Below, piece after piece: positions 49,328 through 58,991 of a DNA stretch of 64,000 bases. The number at the start of each line of letters is the position of its first letter. Position 1 is the first letter of the stretch. Both the position numbers and the translations under genes were made by a program. Source of the DNA: Methyloradius sp035460505 (GTDB lineage: Bacteria > Pseudomonadota > Gammaproteobacteria > Burkholderiales > Methylophilaceae); contig DATHWP010000047.1 in NCBI GenBank assembly GCA_035460505.1, positions 1-64,000 of the forward strand. The letters run 5' to 3'. The notes beneath the pieces are model-generated. The model saw only the letters and a program-made list of their open reading frames with translations. It was not told the origin of the DNA and did no database searches.

Positions 49328-51073
49328 ATGAAACCAGCCTTTAAAGTCAGTTTTACCATGCATGGTGTCGGCGTATCGCGCGGCATCGCTATTGGTCAGG
49401 CGCATCTGGTTTCAAATGCATTGATTGAAGTAGTGCAGTATGAAGTACCAAACAATCTGATCGCAGACGAAATAAAACGCTTGGAAAAAGCATTTAAAGT
49501 CGTCAAACACGATCTTGAAACCATTCGTAAAGAACTGCCTTCCAGCGGCCCAGCTGAGCTTAGTGCATTTGTCAGCACCCATTTGATGATCATGGCCGAC
49601 CATAGCTTGGCCGAAACGCCAAAAGAGATCATCAAGCGCGAACAATGCAATGCGGAGTGGGCGCTCAAACAGCAGATGGAAGAGATTGTTGCCCAGTTCG
49701 ACAAAATCGAAGACGAATACCTGCGCGAGCGCAAACAAGACGTCGTGCAAGTGGTGGAACGCATCATCAAGGTCTTGCTTGGCCACCCCAGCCAAGTGCC
49801 AATCAAGGCGCAGGAAAGTGCGATTATTCTGGTGGCACATGATCTTTCCCCCGCCGATGCCATCCAGTTCAAGCAGCATCAGTTTGCAGCGTTCATTACC
49901 GATGTAGGTGGGGCTACTTCGCATACAGCGATTCTTGCCCGTAGCATGAATATCCCCTCTATCGTTGCACTGCAAAAATCACGTGAATTAATTCGTGATG
50001 GCGAGTTGATTATTGTTGATGGCAACCAAGGCGTTGTCATCGTCAGCCCCAGCAGCGAAACACTGGAAGAGTACAAGCTACGCCAAGAACAATGGGAGCT
50101 TGAAGAGCAAAAACTCAAGCGCATTAAGCTCAACAAAGCAGTCACCATGGACGGCACTGCGATTGAACTGCATGCCAATATTGAAGTGCCAGAAGATGTA
50201 GTACAAGTAAAAGCCGCAGGCGCCACAGGTATAGGCCTTTATCGTACTGAGTTTCTATTCATGAACCGCCGCGAAATGCCCGATGAAGAAGAACAATTCA
50301 TCGCCTATCGCAAAGTGGCCAAGGACATGAAAGGCCTGCCTGTCACTATTCGCACCTTGGATTTAGGTGCAGATAAGGAAATGAATAGCGATGTGGTGCG
50401 CACCTGTACTAATCCAGCATTGGGTTTACGCGCTATTCGTCTGTGTCTGTCTGAGCCGCAAATCTTCATGGCGCAATTACGGGCTATTTTGCGGGCCTCA
50501 CATTTCGGCAAAATCAAGATACTGATACCCATGCTGTCATCGCTCAACGAATTGCGGCAAAGCTTGCAGATACTGGAGCGTGCCAAACAAAGTTTGCGCG
50601 CAGAGAAATTACCTTTTGATGAAGACATTGAAGTGGGTGGCATGATAGAAGTGCCTGCAGCTGCTTTATGTGCCGAAGCTTTTGCGCGTGAACTGGATTT
50701 TCTCTCCATCGGCACCAATGACCTGATTCAATATTCACTGGCAATTGATCGTACCGATGATATGGTTTCACATCTGTATAACCCCGTGCACCCTGCCATT
50801 ATGATGCTCATAGAAATGACCATACGCGCAGGCAATAAGCTGGGGAAACCAGTTTCGGTTTGTGGCGAAATGGCTGGCGATGAAAAACTCACACGCCTGC
50901 TATTAGGCTTTGGCTTGCGCCAGTTTTCCATGCACCCATCTAACATACTGAGCGTTAAACGCCAGGTGCTCAAAAGCAACTTACCCGACATCACCAACAC
51001 TGCACGCAAAATACTCAATAATCAGGACGTTGATAAAATTGAACCATTGCTGCAAAAACTCAATCTTCAATAA
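49328..51073 (+). CDS. ptsI: Phosphoenolpyruvate-protein phosphotransferase (enzyme I)
   Basis: Enzyme I takes phosphate from phosphoenolpyruvate and gives it to HPr. The protein has the phosphohistidine in GGATSHTAILARSMNIPSIVAL (H189 if counted from the internal MHGVGVSRG) and the PEP-binding LYRTEFLFMNR, with IGTNDLIQYSLAIDR and the catalytic cysteine region SVCGEMAGD near the C-terminus. The start is uncertain: ATG 49328 (581 residues) is used, TTG 49310 and ATG 49358 are alternatives and none has a clear ribosome-binding site. It ends the PTS operon before a DUF4870 gene. Confidence 0.93.
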   Translation: MKPAFKVSFTMHGVGVSRGIAIGQAHLVSNALIEVVQYEVPNNLIADEIKRLEKAFKVVKHDLETIRKELPSSGPAELSAFVSTHLMIMADHSLAETPKEIIKREQCNAEWALKQQMEEIVAQFDKIEDEYLRERKQDVVQVVERIIKVLLGHPSQVPIKAQESAIILVAHDLSPADAIQFKQHQFAAFITDVGGATSHTAILARSMNIPSIVALQKSRELIRDGELIIVDGNQGVVIVSPSSETLEEYKLRQEQWELEEQKLKRIKLNKAVTMDGTAIELHANIEVPEDVVQVKAAGATGIGLYRTEFLFMNRREMPDEEEQFIAYRKVAKDMKGLPVTIRTLDLGADKEMNSDVVRTCTNPALGLRAIRLCLSEPQIFMAQLRAILRASHFGKIKILIPMLSSLNELRQSLQILERAKQSLRAEKLPFDEDIEVGGMIEVPAAALCAEAFARELDFLSIGTNDLIQYSLAIDRTDDMVSHLYNPVHPAIMMLIEMTIRAGNKLGKPVSVCGEMAGDEKLTRLLLGFGLRQFSMHPSNILSVKRQVLKSNLPDITNTARKILNNQDVDKIEPLLQKLNLQ

Positions 51074-51085
51074 GGAGATACAAAA

Positions 51086-51436
51086 ATGACTGATATAGAA
51101 CAATCTGTTGCAAGCCCTACGCCAGATGAAAAGAACTTGGCAGTGCTTGCTAACATTGGCGGTGCATTATTTAGTTTTGTGCCCAGCCTCATCATCTGGC
51201 TATTGAAAAAAGACGATAGCGCCTACATATCAGTAGCATCCCGTGAGGCGCTAAATTTTCAGATTACCTTGCTAATCGCTTATGCCATTAGCTGGGTACT
51301 GATGTTTATTCTGATCGGTTTTCTGGTCGCAGGCATACTCTGGATTGCCAATATTGTGCTCTGCATTTTAGCCGCAGTCGCTGCAAGCAAAGGCGAACAA
51401 TATCAATATCCGTTTACGCTTAGACTCATTAACTAA
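51086..51436 (+). CDS. DUF4870 domain membrane protein
   Basis: The 116-residue protein has four hydrophobic segments in the DUF4870 pattern: LAVLANIGGALFSFVPSLIIWLLKKDDSAYIS, then SREALNFQITLLIAYAISWVLMF and a final VLCILAAVAASKGEQYQYPFTLRLI. An acidic N-terminus precedes the first helix. It begins 12 nt after ptsI, preceded by AAGGAG, so it is probably cotranscribed with the PTS genes. The function of this family is unknown. Confidence 0.9.
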   Translation: MTDIEQSVASPTPDEKNLAVLANIGGALFSFVPSLIIWLLKKDDSAYISVASREALNFQITLLIAYAISWVLMFILIGFLVAGILWIANIVLCILAAVAASKGEQYQYPFTLRLIN

Positions 51437-51477
51437 GTGCCATTTGCAATGCAACGTATTAAATTTAAGGATTTTAA

Positions 51478-53526
51478 GTGAGTGAAAACCAGTTGTTAGA
51501 TAATCCTTTACTCGATTTTTCAGGGTTACCCAAGTTTGACCAAGTCAAAGCAGCACATGTAACCCCTGCAGTCGATTATTTACTGTCGCAGGGTCGTGAA
51601 TTACTGGAGACATTAAGCGCTTCAACCATCGCCCCAACCTGGCAAAACTTTGCGTATCCGCTTGAAGACTTTGAAGAAAAACTTTCACGCGCATGGTCAC
51701 AGGTATCGCACATGAATTCAGTGGTGAATAGTCCAGAACTGCGCGAAGCCTATAACGACAACTTGTCTAAACTCACTGCGTTTTATGCTGATTTATCGCA
51801 AGATGAACGCCTATACAAAAAATTCCGCGACCTGAAAGCCAGTGCTGAATACACCGCCCTCAATACTGCCCAGAAGAAAATCATCGAGAATGAGTTACGT
51901 GACTTTCGTCTTGGTGGTGCTGAATTGCCAGAGGCTGAAAAAGTACGCTTCAAGGTTATTCAAGAAGAGCTCTCAAGCTTATCCGCCAAATTTGAAGAGA
52001 ATTTGCTCGATACGACCAATGATTTTTCATTGATTCTGAAAGACGCTTCCAATTTGCAGGGTATTCCTGCCGATGTATTACAAGCCGCAGCTGAAGCGGC
52101 GAAAGAAGAAGGTAAGAGCGGCTACAAATTCACATTGCACTTTCCCTCTTACATGCCTGTTTTGCAGTATGCAGACAACCGTGATCTACGTGCGACACTG
52201 TATCGCGCTTATGCCACGAGAGCCTCTGAATTTGGCAAGCCAGAGTGGGACAATACTGGCTTGATTAAAGACATACTTAAATTGAAACAAGAGTCTGCAA
52301 GACTACTTGGCTTTAATAATTATGCTGAAGTGTCGCTCTCTACCAAGATGGCAGGCAAACCTGCTGAAGTCACCGATTTCCTGGATACTTTGGGCAAACG
52401 CGCCAAGCCGTTTGCCGTGCGCGATATGCAAGAGCTGAAAGATTACGCTGCCAGCAAACTTGGTTTGCCAGCGCTAGAAGCTTGGGATATTGCCTATGCA
52501 TCCGAAAAACTACGTGAAGAAAAATACGCGTTTTCAGACCAGGAAGTGAAACAGTACTTCCCTGAATCCCAAGTTTTGCATGGCTTGTTTAAAGTGACTG
52601 AGACCATTTTTGGCGTGCATGTTAAGAAATCGCAAGCACCAGTTTGGCACGCGGATGCCACCTTTTATGAAATCACCGACCACCAGGGCAAACTGGTTGG
52701 CCAGTTCTATCTGGATTTATATGCCCGCAACAACAAGCGTGGCGGTGCCTGGATGGATGAAGCGATTACGCGACGCAAAAAAGTTGATGGCGTTGAAACT
52801 CCAGTGGCATTTCTCACCTGCAACTTTTCGCCACCTGTCGGCGGCAAACCAGCATTGTTTACTCATGATGAAGTCAACACCATGTTCCACGAGTTCGGTC
52901 ATGGATTACATCATTTGCTGACCAAAGTGGATGACTATGGCGTGTCTGGCATCAAAGGCGTGGAATGGGATGCAGTGGAATTGCCTAGCCAATTCATGGA
53001 GAACTTCTGCTGGGAATGGGAAGTACTGCGCCACATGACAAAACACGTTGAAACTGGCGCGCAATTACCACGCGAATTATTCGATAAAATGGTCGCAGCA
53101 AAGAATTTCCAAGCAGGCATGCAAACCATGCGTCAAATCGAATTCTCGTTGTTTGATATTCGCTTGCATGGCGATTTTGACCCAAACGGTTCAGAAACTG
53201 CCTTGGACCTTATCGAGCAAGTTCGTGACGAAGTTGCTGTGGTGCGCCCACCAAAGTGGAATCGCTTTCCCAATAATTTTTCGCACATCTTTGCAGGTGG
53301 CTATGCTGCTGGGTATTACAGCTATAAATGGGCCGAAGTATTATCTGCCGATGCTTACAGCTTGTTTGAAGAGAATGGCGTGTTATCACAAGAAACAGGA
53401 CAACGATTCTGGTCAGAGATTCTGGCGCAAGGTGGATCACGCCCAGCGTTGGATTCATTCATTGCATTCCGTGGGCGTGAACCTTCAATTGATGCTCTAT
53501 TGCGTCACAATGGCATGATCAACTAA
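51478..53526 (+). CDS. prlC: Oligopeptidase A (M3 family)
   Basis: This cytoplasmic zinc oligopeptidase degrades short peptides and cleaved signal peptides. The 682-residue protein has the active site HEFGHGLHH at about residue 471 and the downstream zinc glutamate region in WDAVELPSQFMENFCW. FNNYAEVSLSTKMA and the C-terminal FIAFRGREPSIDALLRHNGM also fit. The start is GTG at 51478, preceded by AAGGA. A DUF4124/glutaredoxin gene follows 12 nt later. Confidence 0.95.
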   Translation: MSENQLLDNPLLDFSGLPKFDQVKAAHVTPAVDYLLSQGRELLETLSASTIAPTWQNFAYPLEDFEEKLSRAWSQVSHMNSVVNSPELREAYNDNLSKLTAFYADLSQDERLYKKFRDLKASAEYTALNTAQKKIIENELRDFRLGGAELPEAEKVRFKVIQEELSSLSAKFEENLLDTTNDFSLILKDASNLQGIPADVLQAAAEAAKEEGKSGYKFTLHFPSYMPVLQYADNRDLRATLYRAYATRASEFGKPEWDNTGLIKDILKLKQESARLLGFNNYAEVSLSTKMAGKPAEVTDFLDTLGKRAKPFAVRDMQELKDYAASKLGLPALEAWDIAYASEKLREEKYAFSDQEVKQYFPESQVLHGLFKVTETIFGVHVKKSQAPVWHADATFYEITDHQGKLVGQFYLDLYARNNKRGGAWMDEAITRRKKVDGVETPVAFLTCNFSPPVGGKPALFTHDEVNTMFHEFGHGLHHLLTKVDDYGVSGIKGVEWDAVELPSQFMENFCWEWEVLRHMTKHVETGAQLPRELFDKMVAAKNFQAGMQTMRQIEFSLFDIRLHGDFDPNGSETALDLIEQVRDEVAVVRPPKWNRFPNNFSHIFAGGYAAGYYSYKWAEVLSADAYSLFEENGVLSQETGQRFWSEILAQGGSRPALDSFIAFRGREPSIDALLRHNGMIN

Positions 53527-53538
53527 ACAGGTGATCCA

Positions 53539-54084
53539 ATGAACTTGAGCTTACATTCATCAGCGCTTACTTTAAGTCTTTGCATGGCAGTACTTGCTGC
53601 GAGTGTTTCAGGCATATGTCAGGCACAAGTCTATAAATGGAAAGACGCGCAAGGCAATATGCATTACAGCGATACACCGCCAATGGATGTAAAGAATGTT
53701 GAAACGAAAAATGTGAAAGCCAATGTTGTGGATACTGACGCACAGCCTTTTGCCACTAAACTCGCAGCTGAGAAAAATCCTGTGAGTCTGTATAGTTTTA
53801 CTGGATGTGGTGACCCATGCACAAAGGCACAAGCCTATCTTGATAAACGCGGCATTCCCTATGCCCTAAAAAATACCGACGAAGATAAAACAGCTTTGCA
53901 GAAGCTAACAGGTTCACTTCAAGTACCTGTCTTGGTCATAGGCAGTAAAATCCCAAAACGTGGTTTTCTTGAAGAAAGCTGGGCTAGTTTGCTGGATGAA
54001 GCTGGTTATCCCAAAGATAATCCACTGGCAACCATAAAAAAACCAGCCGCTAAGCCAGTGCCTGCAGAATCTGCGCCCAATTAG
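53539..54084 (+). CDS. DUF4124 and glutaredoxin-like domain protein, exported
   Basis: The 181-residue protein has a signal peptide (about 1-29), a DUF4124 domain (VYKWKDAQGNMHYSDTPP, 31-48) and a glutaredoxin-like domain (about 80-160: NPVSLYSFTGCGDPCTKAQAYL, then LQVPVLVIGSKIPKRGF). The active-site cysteines are C90 and C94, separated by three residues (CGDPC), not the usual CxxC. A periplasmic disulfide role is plausible but untested. It lies between prlC and the exonuclease III gene. Confidence 0.87.
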   Translation: MNLSLHSSALTLSLCMAVLAASVSGICQAQVYKWKDAQGNMHYSDTPPMDVKNVETKNVKANVVDTDAQPFATKLAAEKNPVSLYSFTGCGDPCTKAQAYLDKRGIPYALKNTDEDKTALQKLTGSLQVPVLVIGSKIPKRGFLEESWASLLDEAGYPKDNPLATIKKPAAKPVPAESAPN

Positions 54085-54093
54085 TCTATCTAC

Positions 54094-54861
54094 ATGTTAA
54101 TTGCTACCTGGAACGTCAATTCACTCAACGTGCGACTTCCGCATGTACTCGATTGGCTAAATGAACATTCGGTAGATGTACTCTGCTTGCAAGAAACCAA
54201 ACAAGAAGACAGCAAATTCCCCTTTCAAGCATTAGCTGATGCTGGCTATCACGCCATTCATGCAGGCCAAAAAACCTATAATGGTGTAGCAATCATCAGC
54301 AAACATCCTATTCAAGAAGTCAGCACCGCCATATCAGGCTTCGCTGACGAGCAAAAGCGAGTCATCGCCGCCACTATCAATGGTGTACGTATCATCTGTG
54401 CCTACATCCCCAACGGACAAAGTCTGGAATCCGACAAGTACCAGTACAAACTTGGCTGGCTGAAAGCATTCACCGAGTATCTGCGTACTGAACTGGCATT
54501 GCACCCAAAACTTGCTCTGCTAGGCGATTACAATATCGCCCCTGAAGACCGTGACGTGCACGACCCCAAAGCTTGGGAAGGCCAGGTCTTAGTCAGCGCG
54601 CCAGAGCGTCAGGCTTTTCAGGATTTCTTGGGTTTAGGGCTGACTGACAGTTTCAGGTTGTTCGAACAAGCTGAGGGCAGTTTTAGCTGGTGGGATTACC
54701 GTATGGCGGGTTTCAGGCGCAATTTAGGCATGCGCATAGACCACATTCTAGTGAGCAGTGCATTGGTGGCTGACTGCAAAGCAAGCTGGATTGATAAAGC
54801 ACCGCGCAAGCTGGAGCGGCCATCCGACCATACACCTGTTGTTTTGGAGCTTGGAATCTAA
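54094..54861 (+). CDS. xth: Exodeoxyribonuclease III
   Basis: This AP endonuclease and 3' exonuclease acts in base excision repair. The 255-residue protein has the family's NVNSLNVRLPHVLDWL, LCLQETKQED, GDYNIAPEDRDVHDP, the MRIDHILVS region and a catalytic SDHTPVVLEL. The active-site glutamate lies in LQETKQ and the histidine in SDH. It is 10 nt downstream of the DUF4124 gene and converges with ntrX, 6 nt apart. Confidence 0.95.
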   Translation: MLIATWNVNSLNVRLPHVLDWLNEHSVDVLCLQETKQEDSKFPFQALADAGYHAIHAGQKTYNGVAIISKHPIQEVSTAISGFADEQKRVIAATINGVRIICAYIPNGQSLESDKYQYKLGWLKAFTEYLRTELALHPKLALLGDYNIAPEDRDVHDPKAWEGQVLVSAPERQAFQDFLGLGLTDSFRLFEQAEGSFSWWDYRMAGFRRNLGMRIDHILVSSALVADCKASWIDKAPRKLERPSDHTPVVLELGI

Positions 54862-54867
54862 AACAAC

Positions 54868-56151
54868 TTAAGCTTTAATCTTAATACCTAGTTGCTTCAG
54901 TTTACGATAGAGATGGGTACGTTCGAGCGCTACGTTATCGGCCACTCGGCTCATGTTTCTGCCTACTTTAGAGATATGGTGCTCAAAATAAAGGCGCTCG
55001 AATGCATCGCGTGCTTCACGCAATGGCAAATCAAGGTTGATGGTGAGATTATTGGCTAATTGTTTTGCATCCACAAACTCTGCCGATAACTGAGCATCAG
55101 CAAACTGTTCAAGCACACGACTCACATCTTCCAGCGTTATTTTTTCTCCCAAGCTGGTTTGCATGAGATTGCGAATCACGCTATCTAGCTGTACCAGATT
55201 GCCTGGCCATGCTGCGTTTCTCAATGCATTCAGGCTGGCCACATCAAACTCGCGATAAGGTGCCTCGTTGCTTTCAGCCAGTTGCAACGCCAACGTGCGC
55301 GCAAGATCAGGGATATCTTCCCTGTGGTCTTCAAGCCGAGGTACGCCAAGCGTAGTGGTTGATAACACTTGCAGCAACTGACCATCAAACACCCCTTCTG
55401 CTGCCATCTGCGGCAAGGCTTGTGCTGTACCGCAAACAATACGTACGCCGAATTTTTCAGCTTTGCTAATGAGTAGCAACAAACCCTTTTGTTCGGTTTT
55501 GTTCAATAGCGCGACTTCAGGCAGGAAAATAAGGCCGTCTTGATATTGCTCCAGCAAATCGATAGGTGCCTCTGCCAATTTTTCATGGTCAGTCAATACC
55601 AGCCATGGTGTTGTGGGCTGATGTAAGAATCTGGCACAAAGTTCTGCGCCACTGTCCTTCTCACCGATAAGTAACAAGGGCAATTTAGTTTGAGCCACTT
55701 GGCTTAAGCGCTGCTTAAGCTCAGTGATCACGGTATCTTTACCAAGATTCAACAAGCTCATTTCAGATTTTGGCAGCTGTTCGCCATGCTTTAGCGCTGC
55801 GTTTACGGTTTTTAACAGCTTTTGTAACGCAATCGGTTTTTCAAGGAAATCAAAAGCACCTATGCGAGTGGCTTCCACAGCTGTATCAATCGTGCCATGG
55901 CCAGACATCATGACCACAGGCATGGTGAGTAACCCACCCGTACCCCATTCTTTCAGTAGGCTGATGCCATCGCAGTCGGGCATCCAGATATCGAGCAGCA
56001 CTAGGTCAGGGCGGGCGTGTTGTCGCCATTCGCGCGCTTCAGCGGCGTTTTCGGCGAGTTTTACCTGATAGCCCTCGTCTTGCAGAATATCGTGCAATAA
56101 CTCACGGATACCAATTTCATCATCTACCACTAGTACTTGTCTTGCTGTCAT
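54868..56151 (-). CDS. ntrX: NtrX-like response regulator with degenerate AAA+ domain
   Basis: The 427-residue regulator has an intact receiver (D10/D11, phosphoacceptor D54, K105) and a Fis-like C-terminal helix-turn-helix (RNMSRVADNVALERTHLYRKL). Its central AAA+ domain is eroded. The Walker A position reads GEKDSGAE (163-170) with Ala for the essential lysine, the Walker B position reads IFLPE (208-212) with Pro for aspartate, and no GAFTGA is present. It is therefore unlikely to hydrolyse ATP or remodel sigma-54 and may act as a plain DNA-binding regulator. It is the last gene of the ntrYX unit. Confidence 0.9.
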   Translation of the reverse strand: MTARQVLVVDDEIGIRELLHDILQDEGYQVKLAENAAEAREWRQHARPDLVLLDIWMPDCDGISLLKEWGTGGLLTMPVVMMSGHGTIDTAVEATRIGAFDFLEKPIALQKLLKTVNAALKHGEQLPKSEMSLLNLGKDTVITELKQRLSQVAQTKLPLLLIGEKDSGAELCARFLHQPTTPWLVLTDHEKLAEAPIDLLEQYQDGLIFLPEVALLNKTEQKGLLLLISKAEKFGVRIVCGTAQALPQMAAEGVFDGQLLQVLSTTTLGVPRLEDHREDIPDLARTLALQLAESNEAPYREFDVASLNALRNAAWPGNLVQLDSVIRNLMQTSLGEKITLEDVSRVLEQFADAQLSAEFVDAKQLANNLTINLDLPLREARDAFERLYFEHHISKVGRNMSRVADNVALERTHLYRKLKQLGIKIKA

Positions 56152-56186
56152 TACAGATACTCCATATTACCTATGTTGCTAATTAC

Positions 56187-58346
56187 TTATGTTACTGGCG
56201 ATTTTACCTGCTTAAGTGCTTTAGGCGGGCTAAAGGATGGTAAAGCCACCATCACAACTGCGCCACCAGCAGGCTGATTTTCGATTTTAATACTGCCCTT
56301 GTGTTCTTCTATGATCTTTTTCACGATCGCCAATCCCAAACCAGTGCCATGACGTTTAGTCGTCATATAGGGCTCAAAAACGCGGGAGATAATATCAATG
56401 GGGAAACCTTCTCCATTATCTTGAACATTCAAGATCAAGTCTTTGTCCTTAATCAAGGTGCTGATAATGATTTGCGCATCTTCACGCCCAGTAAGTGCAT
56501 CTTGCGCGTTTTGCAGCAAGTTATGCAAGACCTGCCGTAACATAGTGGCATCACCCAGCACCTTTGCAGCGCCTCGCTTAAGTTGCAACTTAAGCTTGAT
56601 AGACTCTGGCTCATACAGCGCAATCACATCATGAATCAGTGCATTTATATCAACTTCGGTCAGGTTCACAGCAGGTGCGCGCGCATATTCACTGAATTCA
56701 TTGACCATGGTTTTCATTGCGCTGACTTGGCTAACAATCGTATTGGTCGCGCGGCGCAGCATTTCGGCATCATCCGCATTGAGTTTACTCGTGAGCTTAT
56801 GCTCCAGCCGTTCGGCAGATAACTGTATGGGTGTCAGCGGGTTTTTGATCTCATGCGCCAACCTGCGAGCGACTTCACCCCAAGCGGCATCCCGCTGCGC
56901 TTGTACCATGGCAGTGATGTCATCAAATACGGCCAAGAAACCACTATCGGCTGAATCGGGTAAACGCGTACCGCGAATCAAGATGGTGCGCTTGCCTTGT
57001 GTAGTGACAATCTCCATTTGCTCCTGCCACTCACCAGATTCATCCGCGTGAAAATGTCGTAGCACACTGACGGCAAAGTCTTCTAGTACAGGGACTTTTT
57101 CTGCCAGCAGTTTAAGTGGCTGTCCAGCAAAGTCTGCCAAGGCGACGCCCAGAATATTCGATGCTGCCAAATTATAGGTGCGTAATTCTGCACGGTCATT
57201 CAAGGCAAGCACGCCTGATGACAAATGCGCCAATATGGTGGCCAGATAGCCACGGGCAGCCTCTACGCGCGCGCGGTTACGCTCAGCGGCGCTAGTAGCA
57301 TCCCCCAATTGCCGCGTCATGGTATTGAATGACTGTACCAGTATGCCTAATTCGTCCTTGCCATGTGATGGTAGTACCGTGGTGTAATCGCCACGTGCCA
57401 GCGCTTCTGTACCTTTGGCCAAAATCGCGAGTGGTTCCGAAAGCCTTCGACTCACCACAAAAGCAATGGAAACGGCCGACAGCATCGCCAGCATCAAGAC
57501 CAGCGTGAGCGTGAGCGAGAACACCTCTTTTAACGATTCACGACTGAGTGATAGCTCCTGATAATCCTGATACACCGCCTGCACTGACTCAGCCGTTGTA
57601 GAAAGGGCTTTCGGTACAGGTTGCAACAATTGCAATATACGGGTTTCGCCAGCTAACTCTGGCATATTGACTGGCGCCAAAACCCGTAAATAAAGGCCTT
57701 TATCAGGGATAGGCTCAATCGTGCCATACACATGCTGGCGCGCTTGCCTGAGCTGCGGAACACTTGGAAGATCGGGCAAGAAGCTTGATGGATCACCACT
57801 GGAAAATGCCAGGATTCGGCCCTGCAAGGTCAGCAAGACTGCATCTTGAATACCGCTTTTTTCACGCAAATCGTTCAGTACGGTCAAGTGAGTATTGCTT
57901 GGCTGGAAAGCAATATTAATCGCCATGCTTTCACCTTTCTGCTCAATATCAGCCAGCATAATATCAAGCGCGCTCTGACCGAGCCGCAAACCACCTTCCA
58001 GCGCTTTCTCAACCTTAACGTTAAACCATGACTCAATCGAGCGCGTTAGAAAATTCACAGATACGGCATACACCAGCAAACCTGGAATGATCGCCATCAA
58101 AGCCAATGCACTCAATAGCCGTAAGGTAAGGCGGCTGCCCATCACCTTTTGGCTAATCTGCTTGTATAGGCGAGTAAGTTGTACGCCTATGAGCAAGATC
58201 AGCGCTGCTGCCAAGCCGATGTTCAGAACAAGTAGCGTCGTATAATAATTACCAGACGCGGCCGAATTGGCACTGGCATGCGATAACAAATACAGCAGAA
58301 TCACTGCAAGAATCGCACTGACAAATACGATATATCTCAACCGCAT
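56187..58346 (-). CDS. ntrY: NtrY-like sensor histidine kinase
   Basis: The 719-residue kinase has three N-terminal membrane segments (about 5-25, 35-60, 75-105), a periplasmic loop, a fourth segment near 275-300 with HAMP (SRRLSEPLAILAKGTEAL), a PAS domain (about 365-470) and HisKA with RRLAHEIKNPLTPIQLSAERL near residue 500. HATPase boxes LLQNAQDAL, NGEGF and GTGLGLAIVKK are present. The order DUF4390-ntrY-ntrX is typical of betaproteobacteria. The signal (often redox or nitrogen status) is unknown here. Confidence 0.92.
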   Translation of the reverse strand: MRLRYIVFVSAILAVILLYLLSHASANSAASGNYYTTLLVLNIGLAAALILLIGVQLTRLYKQISQKVMGSRLTLRLLSALALMAIIPGLLVYAVSVNFLTRSIESWFNVKVEKALEGGLRLGQSALDIMLADIEQKGESMAINIAFQPSNTHLTVLNDLREKSGIQDAVLLTLQGRILAFSSGDPSSFLPDLPSVPQLRQARQHVYGTIEPIPDKGLYLRVLAPVNMPELAGETRILQLLQPVPKALSTTAESVQAVYQDYQELSLSRESLKEVFSLTLTLVLMLAMLSAVSIAFVVSRRLSEPLAILAKGTEALARGDYTTVLPSHGKDELGILVQSFNTMTRQLGDATSAAERNRARVEAARGYLATILAHLSSGVLALNDRAELRTYNLAASNILGVALADFAGQPLKLLAEKVPVLEDFAVSVLRHFHADESGEWQEQMEIVTTQGKRTILIRGTRLPDSADSGFLAVFDDITAMVQAQRDAAWGEVARRLAHEIKNPLTPIQLSAERLEHKLTSKLNADDAEMLRRATNTIVSQVSAMKTMVNEFSEYARAPAVNLTEVDINALIHDVIALYEPESIKLKLQLKRGAAKVLGDATMLRQVLHNLLQNAQDALTGREDAQIIISTLIKDKDLILNVQDNGEGFPIDIISRVFEPYMTTKRHGTGLGLAIVKKIIEEHKGSIKIENQPAGGAVVMVALPSFSPPKALKQVKSPVT

Positions 58347-58403
58347 GACAACTGACTTTTAATCAATATTATTTGATTCATCTGCTTTGAATTAGCGCTG
58401 TCG

Positions 58404-58991
58404 CTATAAGGCAAAAGTTGGCGTCCACATAAACCGCTCAGACACCATTTTCCAATTTTCTGAGCTCATAGCTTCTACCTGCAAGGGCTTGGGCAATTTT
58501 GATTGATCCAGCTTCACCATGAGTCGTGCGCGATAGTTTTTGTCTTTTTTCAGCAAGGCCTTTTCAAAAACCAGCCAGTCATGAATATGCGTAAATTCTT
58601 CTTTAGCTTCAAGGATGGTCGCAAAAGTCTGCTGATGATTACCTTGATTGATTAGGTACTGTCTTGATAACGCGTGATAGCTCAAGGTTACTTGATTAGT
58701 TGTAGTCACCACTTCATCGTCGAACCAGTAACGGTGAGGGATATAAAGTTGAAACTCCACTAAAAAAGTCAGTGGAATGCCTTTGTTCAAGGCATCTTCA
58801 ACCTCTGCATTAAAATTCATCTCGAGCTGCGCGTTGACAGCGTAGCTCTCTTCTACAGGCGCTAACTCGGCACTCATGATTTGCAGGCTGCTCGGGTTAG
58901 CCAAAGCAGTAGCAGCTATAGATACAAAAAGGCCAATCAAGGCGATTTTTCTCAGGGTTAAGGCGGCTTTATATTTTTTGTAAAAGGGCAT
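58404..58991 (-). CDS. DUF4390 domain protein, exported
   Basis: The 195-residue protein has a basic N-terminus and a hydrophobic signal-like segment (IALIGLFVSIAATALANP) followed by the DUF4390 domain: AVNAQLEMNFNAEVEDALNKGIPLTFLVEFQLY, HYHAL-like SYHALSRQYLIN, and a C-terminal WKMVSERFMW. I chose the ATG at 58991; earlier in-frame ATGs at 59006 and 59033 increase the overlap with rsmB. It lies 57 nt upstream of ntrY, and its role may be to supply or modulate that sensor's signal. Function unknown. Confidence 0.83.
   Translation of the reverse strand: MPFYKKYKAALTLRKIALIGLFVSIAATALANPSSLQIMSAELAPVEESYAVNAQLEMNFNAEVEDALNKGIPLTFLVEFQLYIPHRYWFDDEVVTTTNQVTLSYHALSRQYLINQGNHQQTFATILEAKEEFTHIHDWLVFEKALLKKDKNYRARLMVKLDQSKLPKPLQVEAMSSENWKMVSERFMWTPTFAL

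Noticed and set aside
53048..53518. 156-residue frame in another phase within the oligopeptidase A gene
   Set aside because: The oligopeptidase is conserved through this region, so the overlapping frame is spurious.
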